Source: an uncultured Lachnospiraceae bacterium (lineage in GTDB: Bacteria; Bacillota; Clostridia; Lachnospirales; Lachnospiraceae). From it: DNA of 64,000 bases. The stretch lies in NCBI GenBank assembly GCA_946566685.1, contig CAMNXA010000005.1, forward strand, positions 1-64,000, read 5' to 3'. The notes under the pieces were generated by a model. That model did no database searches. It was not told where the DNA came from and saw nothing but the letters and a program-made list of their open reading frames with translations. Every line of letters starts with the position of its first letter. Within the stretch, counting starts at the first letter, position 1. Position numbers and translations under genes: made by a program. Shown here in pieces: positions 52,479 through 61,344 of this stretch.

Positions 52479-52894
52479 AAGTAAGTAGAACAAATGATCG
52501 CGGCTGCACAGACGAAAGGGTGCAGGTGAGGAAAGTCCGGGCTTCACAGGGCAGGATGCCGGATAACGTCCGGTGGAGGCGACTCCAAGGCCAGTGCAAC
52601 AGAAAATAAACAGCCCCGCAGTTTTGCGGAAGCAATACTGTGGCGAAGCCGCTTTGCGGCTTCAGGACTTCCGTGCAAACAGAAGTCCATGGTTATGGTG
52701 GAATGGCAGTGTAAGAGACTACCGCTGTCCCGGTAACGGGGCAGGCTGTGTAAACCCCATCCGAAGCAAGACCAAACAGAAAGCGACAGGCCGGCCCGGT
52801 CTGCTTTCAGGTAGGTCGCTGGAGGTCTTTGGCAACAAAGATCCTAGATAGATGATCATTCGCGACATAACCCGGCTTATCGTTCTGCTTATTT
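52479..52894 (+). ncRNA. rnpB: RNase P RNA
   Basis: The RNA component of RNase P is recognised by the P4-region string GAGGAAAGTCCGGGC near 52528, the C-C-G-G-T-G-G-A-G-G segment, A-A-C-A-G-A-A near 52595, and the 3' block A-G-A-T-A-G-A-T-G-A-T-C-A-T-T then GACATAACCCGGCTTA near 52850-52878. The ends are set by a P1-like pairing of AAGTAAGTAGAAC with GTTCTGCTTATTT. Length is about 416 bases. Confidence 0.92.
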
Positions 52895-52923
52895 ACAGAC
52901 AGATACAGAAAGTAGAAGGCGCA

Positions 52924-52985
52924 GGGCACAGGAAGCAGGAGTTTCTTCTTCTGAAAGAAGGAGAAAGCGGACGTTTCCTGTGCTC
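52924..52985. terminator. Large hairpin after rnpB
   Basis: GGGCACAGGAA (52924-52934) pairs with TTCCTGTGCTC (52975-52985), enclosing TTTCTTCTT/AAGAAGGAGAAA pairing. It is followed by TTGCA, without a clear T-run, so terminator function is uncertain. Confidence 0.45.
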
Positions 52986-53034
52986 TTGCAATGGAAAGAA
53001 ATGAGGGTGCATCCAGTGGAGGAGCAGATGCAGC

Positions 53035-53844
53035 ATGCGGATCACAGATGCTATGAAAAATAAAATAATATATGTTATTATATTTGCGCTGTGCATGTTC
53101 AGCAGACCGCAGATGGTGCTGGCCAAAGAACCTTCCCTGCCGCCCCACCTGATCCAGGCGGTGAACGACCAGGACATTTATGAGGGCCTGGTGGCTTTGG
53201 GGCTTCTGGAGTGTGAGACACTGGAGGAAGAGGACCTTGCCGGAGCCTATGAAATGGTAAAAGATTGTGTAGTGCGGGTGAATATGGGGAACGCTTATGG
53301 CAGTGGTGTGATCTGGCGCTTTACCAATGATTCAGTGATCATTGCCACCAATAAGCATGTGCTGGAATACTGGGATGATATGCTGGGATTCCTGTATTTT
53401 TCAAAAGGATACTTTGTCAATGCCAGGGTGCTTGGCACTTCTGATGTATATGATGTGGGATTCCTTGCAGTAGACAGGGAAGAGATCGGTTATGAGGCGC
53501 TGGAATCGCTGCGGCATGTGAGTATGGATGGGGATATTTATGAGAATCTTTCAGCAGGTGAAGCCATGTTCTGTGTGGGAGCCGGCAGGGAGATTGGCGA
53601 TGCGGAGTATCATGAGGGTACCATAGAAAACAAATCAGAGTATATAGAAGAATTTAACAACGAAATGTTGTATGGATACAGTTACGCCAGGGCGGGTATG
53701 TCGGGCGGTGGTGTTTTTGACGGTCACGGGCATTTTATCGGTATGCTCACCGGGGGAACGCAACGAAACGAGATTGCGGCAGTGCCGCTTCCCGCTGTGG
53801 AACAGGCCTGGGAGGAAGTGCTGGAGAGGAATACTCCAGAATGA
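53035..53844 (+). CDS. Secreted trypsin-like serine protease
   Basis: The 269-residue protein has a signal peptide (about 1-30, ending M-V-L-A-K) and a chymotrypsin-fold domain with the triad visible as His in I-I-A-T-N-K-H-V-L, Asp in V-Y-D-V-G-F-L-A-V and Ser in A-R-A-G-M-S-G-G-G-V-F-D. At this size it lacks a PDZ domain, unlike HtrA. It should act outside the membrane. ATG 53035 has GGAGGAG about ten bases upstream; M7 (53053) is an alternative. It shares ATGA with the downstream membrane protein gene. Confidence 0.85.
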   Translation: MRITDAMKNKIIYVIIFALCMFSRPQMVLAKEPSLPPHLIQAVNDQDIYEGLVALGLLECETLEEEDLAGAYEMVKDCVVRVNMGNAYGSGVIWRFTNDSVIIATNKHVLEYWDDMLGFLYFSKGYFVNARVLGTSDVYDVGFLAVDREEIGYEALESLRHVSMDGDIYENLSAGEAMFCVGAGREIGDAEYHEGTIENKSEYIEEFNNEMLYGYSYARAGMSGGGVFDGHGHFIGMLTGGTQRNEIAAVPLPAVEQAWEEVLERNTPE

Positions 53845-54866
53845 GGATGAGGATGGAACAGGGAGATAAGATCAGTTTTCAGGTAAAAGAACATGGAATT
53901 GTGCTGGCTGGTGGGATTTTTGTCATGGGGTTTGTCCTTTTTATCCTGGTGATGGGGCTTCGTTATCCATCGGCAGGTGGAAACCGTCCGGTATTTATCT
54001 TAACTTTGGCAGTCATGATGACCTGTGGGATTCTTGTGTGTGTCATGTATTTTCACCGCCGCCTTGTAGTGGAGGAAATGGATATATGTTATGTTAACTT
54101 TTGCGGCAAACAAAAGAACTTTTCCCTGAATGATATCGGATACTGTAAATTGGGATTATCGGGAAATAAGAAAGAACCACATGTGGAGTCTATCATAGTC
54201 TATGATTTGATGGGTGAAAAGTTATGTAAACTGGAGATGAACATGCCGGGCGCCAGGATATTCTTGCAGTACATTGTGGATAATCAGATTCGGACAGAGT
54301 GGATGGAAGCCGGGAGAGAACCGCTCAGGGTCAGGGAGCCGGAGATTATGGTCAAAACGATCTGTCAGGAAGAGATTGGCAGATATACGGAGAAGTTTTA
54401 TGATATGATCGGTCCGGTTTTTACGGATTGGGAGAAACAGTATCAGCGATTCGATGCGAGATGGGAATTTGGCTTCGTGGAGTATGCACAGAGTGAGATC
54501 AGGGCACAGAAGGATATGTGGCAGTGGGAGAGCGCAGTACAGACAAAGGCTGGGGAGGAACTGCCGGAAGATTATATCTGCCTTGTGGAGGTCTATTTAA
54601 AGAGAGGGGAAGAGTATGTCATGAACCGAAAGGGGGATGTGACAGGGTTTCTCATTCCTTATATCTGGCAGAACAAGTCTTATCAGATTGGTGAAAGCAG
54701 ACGGATCCGTAAAATGGATGAGTCCTATTTGCTGGAGCGGCTCGCAGCCCGTCTACAGATGATGGCGGAGGAACTGCCCCGACATTCCTATCATACACAG
54801 GCCCTTACCCTGTGTCATACACTGCAGAAAAAGGTGGGGAAGATTCCGGAAGTGTCACAGAAATGA
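53841..54866 (+). CDS. Membrane-anchored protein, unknown (DUF6560-like)
   Basis: The 341-residue protein begins with two TM segments (about 19-41 and 49-70), then a PH-like beta-rich region (about 75-150) and a helical C-terminal half. Its ATG overlaps the stop of the protease gene (ATGA), so the two are coupled and probably function together, as substrate or anchor for the protease. I think it resembles DUF6560, but with low certainty. It carries two TTATGTWAAC motif copies (54089 and 54222). Confidence 0.65.
   Translation: MRMRMEQGDKISFQVKEHGIVLAGGIFVMGFVLFILVMGLRYPSAGGNRPVFILTLAVMMTCGILVCVMYFHRRLVVEEMDICYVNFCGKQKNFSLNDIGYCKLGLSGNKKEPHVESIIVYDLMGEKLCKLEMNMPGARIFLQYIVDNQIRTEWMEAGREPLRVREPEIMVKTICQEEIGRYTEKFYDMIGPVFTDWEKQYQRFDARWEFGFVEYAQSEIRAQKDMWQWESAVQTKAGEELPEDYICLVEVYLKRGEEYVMNRKGDVTGFLIPYIWQNKSYQIGESRRIRKMDESYLLERLAARLQMMAEELPRHSYHTQALTLCHTLQKKVGKIPEVSQK
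54089..54231. repeat. Pair of TTATGTWAAC motif copies
   Basis: TTATGTTAAC at 54089-54098 and TTATGTAAAC at 54222-54231, both on the plus strand inside the gene at 53841. They belong to the same motif family described at 50120. Confidence 0.7.
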
Positions 54867-55032
54867 GTGTCGGACACAGGAAGTAATGGGTGATGAATCA
54901 ATGAAGCAAAGAGTAATGCGGCAATGAAGTAATATAAAATCGAGGATATACCTTTATTATAAAATGTGATAAAATAAATAGGATAGGTATTTTTAAACGG
55001 TTGTAGCAGATGGAGACAGAAAGGGGATTACC

Positions 55033-55908
55033 ATGGCATTATTTCAGATTAGTAATGAAAAAATTACCATTCAGGTGGACAGTCTTGGGGCGGAACTAAA
55101 GTCCCTGCAAAGTGTGGCACAGGGCAAAGAGTATATGTGGCAGGCTGATCCTGCCTATTGGAAGAGAACCTCACCGATTCTGTTTCCCTTTGTGGGCGGC
55201 CTGAAAAATGGCGTCTATCGGACAAAGGGCGGGGAATATCCCATGTGCCAGCATGGCTTTGCCAGGGATATGGAATTTCAGTTAAAAAGCCAGGTGGCCA
55301 CAGAAATCTGGTTCCGGCTGGAATCCAATGAGGAGACACTCACCAAATATCCCTATCCTTTTGTGCTGGAGATTGGGTATGAACTTGCAGGCTCTACGGT
55401 AGTGGTAAAATGGCGGGTGAAGAATCCGGGGCAGGAAACCATGTATTTTTCCATTGGAGGGCATCCGGGCTTTCTGTGTCCCATTGATGCGGGCGGAAAG
55501 CAGACAGAGTACCAGATACTGTTTGACAGGAAGGATCAGGTGGTATCTTCCTGTATTGAGAATGGCCTGGTAAACGGCCAGACGGATTTATATAGACTAC
55601 AGGATGGAAAGCTTCCGATCACGGAGCATCTGTTTGATGGTGATGCGCTGGTGATTGAGAACCATCAGGCCCAGAGTGTGGCGCTGGCAGGCCCGGATGG
55701 GAAAGCATATCTGACGGTAGCATTTGATGCGCCTCTGTTCGGCATCTGGTCACCGCCGGGTAAAAACGCTCCCTTTATTTGTATTGAACCCTGGTATGGC
55801 CGGTGCGACAGTGCAGACTTTGCCGGAGAACTAAAAGAACGTGAGTGGGAGCAGGAACTTGCGGCAGGCGCCGAATTTACCACAGAATATAAGATCACGA
55901 TTTCGTGA
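55033..55908 (+). CDS. Aldose 1-epimerase family protein
   Basis: The 291-residue protein has the galactose-mutarotase-like fold, with I-L-F-P-F-V-G-G-L-K-N, P-M-C-Q-H-G-F-A-R-D, S-I-G-G-H-P-G-F and F-I-C-I-E-P-W-Y-G. The H of HGFAR and of GGHPGF are the usual catalytic residues. It resembles the LacX-type relatives in Firmicutes and probably epimerises an aldose or sugar phosphate in the cytoplasm. It has no other sugar genes nearby. ATG 55033 has AAAGGGG upstream, and the gap before it lacks a convincing promoter. Confidence 0.88.
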   Translation: MALFQISNEKITIQVDSLGAELKSLQSVAQGKEYMWQADPAYWKRTSPILFPFVGGLKNGVYRTKGGEYPMCQHGFARDMEFQLKSQVATEIWFRLESNEETLTKYPYPFVLEIGYELAGSTVVVKWRVKNPGQETMYFSIGGHPGFLCPIDAGGKQTEYQILFDRKDQVVSSCIENGLVNGQTDLYRLQDGKLPITEHLFDGDALVIENHQAQSVALAGPDGKAYLTVAFDAPLFGIWSPPGKNAPFICIEPWYGRCDSADFAGELKEREWEQELAAGAEFTTEYKITIS

Positions 55909-55927
55909 GAGACAAAGGAGGGAGTAT

Positions 55928-56626
55928 ATGGCACCAATAGTACAGTGTATGGGGTTGACTAAGACCTACGGAAGAAAGATAGCCCTGAATCAGATTTATC
56001 TGAATCTGGAACGCAGCAGGATTATCGGACTGCTGGGGCCTAATGGGAGCGGAAAGACCACCCTCATTAAGATTATGAACGGACTGCTCAAACCCACAGC
56101 GGGGGATGTCCTCATCAATGGGCAAAGACCGGGGATTGACACGAAATTCCGGATTTCCTATCTGCCGGAGCGTACCTATCTGAATCCGGGCATGAAAGTG
56201 ATCGAAGTGGTGCAGTATTTTCAGGACTTCTATCCCGATTTCCGGATGGACAGGGCTTATGATATGTTGTCGCGCTTACAGATTCAGCCCAACGAGAGGC
56301 TGAAAAATCTTTCCAAAGGCACGAAAGAAAAGGTGCAGCTGATCCTGGTCATGAGCAGGGATGCAGACCTGTATATCCTGGATGAGCCCATTGCCGGCGT
56401 GGACCCGGCTTCCAGGGATTATATCCTGCACACCATTGTCAGCAACTATAACAGGAACGCTTCCATCCTTCTCTCCACGCATCTGATCTCAGATGTGGAG
56501 AATATACTGGACGAGGTGGTGTTTATCAAATATGGAAGTATCGTATTGCAGGCCGGCGCGGAGCAGATCAGGCAGAACGAACACAAGTCCATAGACCGTT
56601 TCTTCAGGGAGGTGTTCGCATGTTAG
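55928..56626 (+). CDS. ABC transporter ATP-binding protein
   Basis: The 232-residue ATPase has Walker A G-P-N-G-S-G-K-T-T (about 37-45), signature L-S-K-G-T-K-E-K-V-Q (a variant of LSGGQ), Walker B Y-I-L-D-E-P-I-A-G-V-D and the switch His in L-L-S-T-H-L-I. ATG 55928 has AAGGAGGG upstream. It overlaps the permease gene at 56620 by seven bases, so the two form an ABC exporter of the type used for drugs, lantibiotics or lipids. The signature variant L-S-K-G-T is typical of this subgroup. Confidence 0.92.
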   Translation: MAPIVQCMGLTKTYGRKIALNQIYLNLERSRIIGLLGPNGSGKTTLIKIMNGLLKPTAGDVLINGQRPGIDTKFRISYLPERTYLNPGMKVIEVVQYFQDFYPDFRMDRAYDMLSRLQIQPNERLKNLSKGTKEKVQLILVMSRDADLYILDEPIAGVDPASRDYILHTIVSNYNRNASILLSTHLISDVENILDEVVFIKYGSIVLQAGAEQIRQNEHKSIDRFFREVFAC

Positions 56627-57411
56627 GAAAATTGATGAAATATGAGTGGAAAGCTACCTGGAAATTTCTGTGTATAGCGAATCTGATGATCGTGGTGATG
56701 ACGATTATCGCGGATGTCACCGTAAAACTGGATTTTTTTGCCTATGATTCAGACAGCATGCTGCAATTCATAGCGATGATGGTGATGATGACCTATGTGC
56801 TGAGTATGTTTGCAATGGTGATCGGTGTGGCCATTTTTCTGGTGTATCGCTTTTATACTTCCACCTACAGTGACCAGGGGTATCTTTTACATACGCTGCC
56901 GGTAGATAAACATCATATCATTATTGCCAAAGTGCTGGTGAGCGCATTGTGGATTATCCTGTGTGAGGCCGTAATGTATCTGTCGGTGGTGGTGCTGATC
57001 GCATCGAATGGCGAGCTGGTTGAAACAATAACGGACAGTATGGAGACAATCATATCCCTGGCGATTGCCGAAAATGTGCAGTTGAAGGGGCTGGCGATGG
57101 TGATGACATTAATCGCGCTTTTGTTTAATCTGTTTGCAAAGCTGCTGAAGGTGACGGCGTGTATCTCTCTGGGACAGCTTTCCGCCAACCATAAGCTGCT
57201 GTTCTCGGTGCTTTACTATTTTGGGATCTATGTGGTACAGAAAATCTTTTCGGGGTTCTATTTTGTCTTCACGGTCGCGATGATTCGCAAAGACAACTAT
57301 GAGATGGAATTGTACGGCTGGGAGAGCATGTTGGTGTCGGGCATCATATACAGTGTGGTGTTCTATCTGATCACCTGGTATGTGATGGATAAAAAATTGA
57401 ATTTGGAGTAA
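56620..57411 (+). CDS. ABC transporter permease
   Basis: The 263-residue protein has six TM segments (first at about 13-34) with an ABC-2-like layout and short loops. It starts inside the last codons of the ATPase gene, typical of coupled ABC exporter pairs. The substrate is not readable from sequence. There is no GntR-type regulator in front of the pair, in contrast to many BcrA/YtrB systems. Confidence 0.85.
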   Translation: MLGKLMKYEWKATWKFLCIANLMIVVMTIIADVTVKLDFFAYDSDSMLQFIAMMVMMTYVLSMFAMVIGVAIFLVYRFYTSTYSDQGYLLHTLPVDKHHIIIAKVLVSALWIILCEAVMYLSVVVLIASNGELVETITDSMETIISLAIAENVQLKGLAMVMTLIALLFNLFAKLLKVTACISLGQLSANHKLLFSVLYYFGIYVVQKIFSGFYFVFTVAMIRKDNYEMELYGWESMLVSGIIYSVVFYLITWYVMDKKLNLE

Positions 57412-57513
57412 GTTTTGTAAGAGGCTGTGTTGTGATAAGGCAAAAAGCACGGCTTAAGGGTTTTAAACAGGGTAATCTGAAATGGTAAGAAAGAAAGGCA
57501 AGGTGTAGTAATC

Positions 57514-58620
57514 ATGACAAAAATTGATATTGTCTCCGGATTTCTGGGAGCAGGGAAAACCACATTGATCAAAAAGCTTTTGAAAGAGGCGCTGGCGGAT
57601 ACGAAAGTGGTGCTGATCGAGAACGAGTTTGGTGAGATCGGCATTGACGGTGGTTTCTTAAAAGAAGCAGGCATCGAGATCAAGGAGATGAATTCGGGTT
57701 GTATCTGCTGTTCCCTGGTGGGTGATTTCGGCGCTTCCCTAAAAGAAGTCCTGGATACTTATTCGCCGGAGCGGATACTGATCGAACCTTCGGGTGTGGG
57801 GAAACTTTCCGATGTCATGAAAGCGGTACAGGATGCCATGGCAGACAGAGAGGTGGCGTTAAACAGCGCGGTGGCCGTGGTGGATGCCTGCAAATGCAAA
57901 ATGTATATCAAGAATTTCGGCGAGTTCTTTATCAATCAGATTGAGCATGCCGGCACTATAGTCCTTAGCCGGACAGATAAATTGAGCGAGGAGAAGCTGG
58001 CGGCCTGCGTGGAGATGGTACGGGAACATAATGCCAAAGCGACTATTATCACGACCCCCTGGGATGCGTTGGAGGGCCAGGATATCCTGGAGACCATTGA
58101 GGGCGCCAAGGATCTGGAGGCAGAGTTGATGCAGGAAGTGATGCGGAAGCATGAGGAGCATCAGCACCATCACCATGACGGGGAAGGGCACGAGTGCTGC
58201 CACCATGAGCATGATGAGCATGAGCATCATCACGAGCATGGAGAAGAAGGCCACGAGCACCATCACGGTCATGAAGAAGAGCATGATCACGATCACGAGT
58301 GCTGTCATCACGACCATGAGGGACATCATCACCATCATCATGCGGACGAAATCTTCACAAGCTGGGGGCTTGAGACACCTTCGGTCTACAGCAAAGAAGA
58401 AATTGAGCATATTCTGGAAGAATTGGATAAGGAAGAAGAATACGGTCTGGTACTTCGAGCGAAAGGCATGGTGCCTTCCACAGATGGCGGCTGGATTTAT
58501 TTTGACTATGTGCCGGAGGAGAGAAATGTCAGGAGCGGGAAGCCGGATGTGACAGGTAAATTCTGTGTCATTGGTTCAAAGCTGAAAGAGGACAAACTGG
58601 CGGCATTATTTCAGAAATAG
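57514..58620 (+). CDS. CobW/ZNG1-type GTPase with histidine-rich insert
   Basis: The 368-residue protein has a P-loop at G-F-L-G-A-G-K-T-T (about 9-17), the conserved metal motif G-C-I-C-C (about 62-66), and the GTPase elements I-E-P-S-G-V-G and S-R-T-D-K. Between residues about 213 and 276 lies an insert of 64 residues with 32 histidines and 4 cysteines, and the CobW C-terminal domain follows (Y-S-K-E-E-I-E-H-I-L-E-E-L). Such GTPases insert or deliver metals such as zinc, nickel or cobalt. It pairs with the second CobW-type gene 18 bases downstream. Confidence 0.93.
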   Translation: MTKIDIVSGFLGAGKTTLIKKLLKEALADTKVVLIENEFGEIGIDGGFLKEAGIEIKEMNSGCICCSLVGDFGASLKEVLDTYSPERILIEPSGVGKLSDVMKAVQDAMADREVALNSAVAVVDACKCKMYIKNFGEFFINQIEHAGTIVLSRTDKLSEEKLAACVEMVREHNAKATIITTPWDALEGQDILETIEGAKDLEAELMQEVMRKHEEHQHHHHDGEGHECCHHEHDEHEHHHEHGEEGHEHHHGHEEEHDHDHECCHHDHEGHHHHHHADEIFTSWGLETPSVYSKEEIEHILEELDKEEEYGLVLRAKGMVPSTDGGWIYFDYVPEERNVRSGKPDVTGKFCVIGSKLKEDKLAALFQK

Positions 58621-58638
58621 CAGGAAGGAAGGAATCGT

Positions 58639-59568
58639 ATGAAACCGGTCTATGTGATCAACGGATTTTTGGAGAGCGGTAAAACAGAATTTATCACTTA
58701 TACACTGGCCCAGCCCTATTTTCAGATACGTGGGAAGACACTGCTAATCCTCTGTGAAGAAGGGGAGAACGAATATGAGGCCGACCTTCTGAAGCAGAGC
58801 CATACGGAACTGGTGCTGATAGAGGAAGAATCAGATTTTACGCCCAACAGGCTGATTGAACTGGAGAAGAAATATAAACCGGAGCGTATTCTCATTGAAT
58901 ATAATGGCATGTGGAATTATAAGGAGATGAAACTGCCCTGGCACTGGAAGATAGAGCAGCAGATTACCACCATTGACGCATCTACCTTTCCGATGTATTT
59001 CACCAATATGAAATCTCTGCTGGCGGAGCAGATTCGTAAGTCGGAACTGATCATTTTTAATCGGTGTGACGGAATACAGGATCTTGGAACCTATAAGCGC
59101 AATATCAAGGCTATTAATCCCAAGGCGGAGATTGTCTTTGAGGACGCCAATGGGGAGATCAATGAGATTATGGAAGAAGACCTGCCATATGACTTAAAGG
59201 CACCGGTCATCGAATTAGATAACGAGGGTTATGGTATCTGGTATCTGGACTCCTTGGATCATTTGGAGCGTTATGAGGGCAAGACAATCCGCTTTGTGGC
59301 AATGGTTTTGAAGCCGGAACAGTTTCCTAAGGGGTATTTTGTGCCGGGGCGTATGGCGATGACCTGTTGTGCGGAAGATATGGCCTTTCTGGGATATGCC
59401 TGCGAGTATGAGAAAGCAGGTTCCTTACAGAATCAGCAGTGGGTGCAGGTAACGGCCAGGGTGGAGAAGGAATACTTTGCGGACTATCAGGGGGAAGGGC
59501 CGGTATTACATGCTGTCAGCGTGGAACCGACCAAAGCCCCGAAAGAAGAGGTCATAAGTTTCGTGTGA
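58639..59568 (+). CDS. CobW-like GTPase fused to a TIGR03943/DUF1980-type domain
   Basis: The 309-residue protein has a P-loop-like G-F-L-E-S-G-K-T-E-F at residues 8-17 but lacks the G-C-I-C-C metal motif of its neighbour. A GTPase-like half (about 1-190) is followed by a beta-rich half (about 205-309) ending in G-Y-F-V-P-G-R-M-A-M-T-C-C-A-E-D, which resembles the C-terminal domain of TIGR03943/YcgQ proteins. It starts 18 bases after the His-rich gene, and its stop overlaps the ylmH start. It may work with the first GTPase in metal transfer. Confidence 0.8.
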   Translation: MKPVYVINGFLESGKTEFITYTLAQPYFQIRGKTLLILCEEGENEYEADLLKQSHTELVLIEEESDFTPNRLIELEKKYKPERILIEYNGMWNYKEMKLPWHWKIEQQITTIDASTFPMYFTNMKSLLAEQIRKSELIIFNRCDGIQDLGTYKRNIKAINPKAEIVFEDANGEINEIMEEDLPYDLKAPVIELDNEGYGIWYLDSLDHLERYEGKTIRFVAMVLKPEQFPKGYFVPGRMAMTCCAEDMAFLGYACEYEKAGSLQNQQWVQVTARVEKEYFADYQGEGPVLHAVSVEPTKAPKEEVISFV

Positions 59569-60332
59569 TGGAAACGGATAAGGATTTACAGCAGATCAAA
59601 AAACGTCTGTTGGAACTGGCCAGGCGTTCATACAGCCAGAGTGTTTATACGTTTACCCCGTTTCTGGGACTTTCTGAGCAGCAGGCTTATCATGAGATCA
59701 GCGGCCAGCTGGCCTATGCCGGATGTGGGATGGAGGGCGGCAGTCCGCTGAGTGAACGTAAGATGATTCGGTTTGGGAATGAGGAAAGTCTTGGTTATGC
59801 GGAAGACTACCCCATTCTTTGCCTGCGGATCGAACCCCTGAACCTGAAATTTGCGGAAAATCTCACGCACAGGGACTTTCTGGGTGCAATCATGAATCTG
59901 GGGATTGAGCGAGATACGATAGGAGATATTTTTGTGCAGGAAAAGGCGGCATATCTGTTTTGTCAGGATGCGATCGCGCCCTATTTGACGGCGCATCTTG
60001 AGCAGGTGCGGCGGACCAGGGTGAAATGTCTTGTCTGTGATATACCAGAGCAGCTTGCAGCGCCTTCGCCGGAGAGTGTGACGGTGTTGGTAGCTTCCCC
60101 GCGGATTGACGGGGTAATATCCAAATTGTACAATATGGCGAGAAGCCAGAGCCAGGAATTGTTTGGAGCCGGTAAAATATTTATCAACGGAAGACTGACG
60201 GAGAGCGGCAGTTATCTGTTGAAACCGGGCGATGCGGTAACGGTGCGGGGATTTGGCAGATTTATCTACACAGGAGAGCAGGGCGAAACCCGCAAGGGAA
60301 AGCTTAGGATCTGTGTGGAAGTTTATCGCTAG
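59568..60332 (+). CDS. ylmH: YlmH-type RNA-binding S4 protein
   Basis: The 254-residue protein has the YlmH layout: an N-terminal alpha/beta region, F-L-G-A-I-M-N-L-G-I-E-R-D-T-I-G-D-I-F-V, and a C-terminal S4 RNA-binding domain (about 178-245: S-P-R-I-D-G-V-I-S-K, G-K-I-F-I-N-G-R, L-K-P-G-D-A-V-T-V-R-G). YlmH homologues bind stalled ribosomal subunits in ribosome rescue. It overlaps the CobW-like gene's stop (TGATG), so it is coupled to it. In many Firmicutes ylmH is next to divIVA and sepF; here it is not, which is a local rearrangement. Confidence 0.9.
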   Translation: METDKDLQQIKKRLLELARRSYSQSVYTFTPFLGLSEQQAYHEISGQLAYAGCGMEGGSPLSERKMIRFGNEESLGYAEDYPILCLRIEPLNLKFAENLTHRDFLGAIMNLGIERDTIGDIFVQEKAAYLFCQDAIAPYLTAHLEQVRRTRVKCLVCDIPEQLAAPSPESVTVLVASPRIDGVISKLYNMARSQSQELFGAGKIFINGRLTESGSYLLKPGDAVTVRGFGRFIYTGEQGETRKGKLRICVEVYR

Positions 60333-60371
60333 GGGAATAAAAGTTTACATAATATACAGGAGCATGGTTTG

Positions 60372-61295
60372 ATGTTTGGTTATAATGGATTTCAGTGGTT
60401 GTTTTTCTTTTATATGTATTGCTTTTTTGGCTGGTGTTTTGAATCTGCTTTTGTTTCTATAAAATCCAAAAAGCTGGTAAACAGAGGATTTATGCGGGGA
60501 CCGTTTCTTCCGCTTTATGGGAGCGGCGCCATTATGATGCTTGTGGTGTCGATGCCGTTTCGCGATAATGTCCTTTTAACATATATAGCAGGTGTTATTG
60601 GTGCAACTGCACTGGAGTATGTGACTGGCGTGGCAATGGAAGCGCTTTTTAAGATGAGATACTGGGATTACTCCAACAGGCCCTTTAATTTTCAGGGTCA
60701 TATTTGTTTGAGATCTTCTGTAGTCTGGGGTTTTTTCACTATTTTAATGACAAGGGTGATACATACGCCCATTGAGCAAAAGGTATTGTTGATACCAGGC
60801 CGTGTGCTTGCCTGGGTGACGGTTCTTCTCACGATATATATCGTGGCGGACTTTACACTTTCCTTTAAGGCAGCTCTGGATTTGCGGGATATTCTGGTCA
60901 AGATCGAGAGGGCGAAGGAGGAACTGGAACGTATGCAGCGCCGTCTGGATGTGATTGTGGCTTTTAATAATGAGGAGAAGGAATGCAAGCGGCAGGAGAG
61001 GGAAGAACGCAGAGAACTTTGGATGAATGAGATAACGGAAGCATTGGAACAACGCTTTGCGGCGATCAAGGAAACCCTGTTAAGTGTGCCTACTGCCTAT
61101 GGGGAAAGCGTGAAAGAAGAGATTGCGGAACTGCGCGGCAGGTTTGGTGAATATCTGGAACGGCAGAAAAATGAGACCAGGCTGTTGGATTTTTATAAGA
61201 GGGATATGATTCGGAACAATCCTACCATGGAATCCAGGACATATAAGAATGCATTTGAAGAATTGAAAAAGATTGCGAACAGTAAAAGGAAGTAG
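60372..61295 (+). CDS. CmpB-type (ABC-IV family) membrane protein
   Basis: The 307-residue protein matches the putative ABC-transporter type IV family (PF06541): W-L-F-F-F-Y-M-Y-C-F-F-G-W-C-F-E-S, then N-R-G-F-M-R-G-P-F-L-P-L-Y-G-S-G-A, about five TM segments through residue 185, and a C-terminal coiled-coil rich in K, E and R (about 180-305). Despite the name its role is unclear. ATG 60372 has AGGAG nine bases upstream. A TTATGTAAAC-type motif lies at 60343-60352 in its leader. Confidence 0.88.
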   Translation: MFGYNGFQWLFFFYMYCFFGWCFESAFVSIKSKKLVNRGFMRGPFLPLYGSGAIMMLVVSMPFRDNVLLTYIAGVIGATALEYVTGVAMEALFKMRYWDYSNRPFNFQGHICLRSSVVWGFFTILMTRVIHTPIEQKVLLIPGRVLAWVTVLLTIYIVADFTLSFKAALDLRDILVKIERAKEELERMQRRLDVIVAFNNEEKECKRQEREERRELWMNEITEALEQRFAAIKETLLSVPTAYGESVKEEIAELRGRFGEYLERQKNETRLLDFYKRDMIRNNPTMESRTYKNAFEELKKIANSKRK

Positions 61296-61306
61296 GGAAT
61301 AAACTG

Positions 61307-61344
61307 ACAGGACGCCTCCCATAGATGGACAGCGTCCTGTTTTA
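61307..61344 (+). terminator. Terminator of the CmpB-type gene
   Basis: ACAGGACGC (61307-61315) and GCGTCCTGT (61332-61340) form a 9-bp stem with a 16-base loop, followed by TTTTATTGC. It overlaps the end of the leftward PHP gene. Confidence 0.8.

Noticed and set aside
58151-58552. Plus-strand frame inside the first CobW gene
   Set aside because: It is a frame-shifted reading of the His-rich insert; low-complexity DNA keeps several frames open.
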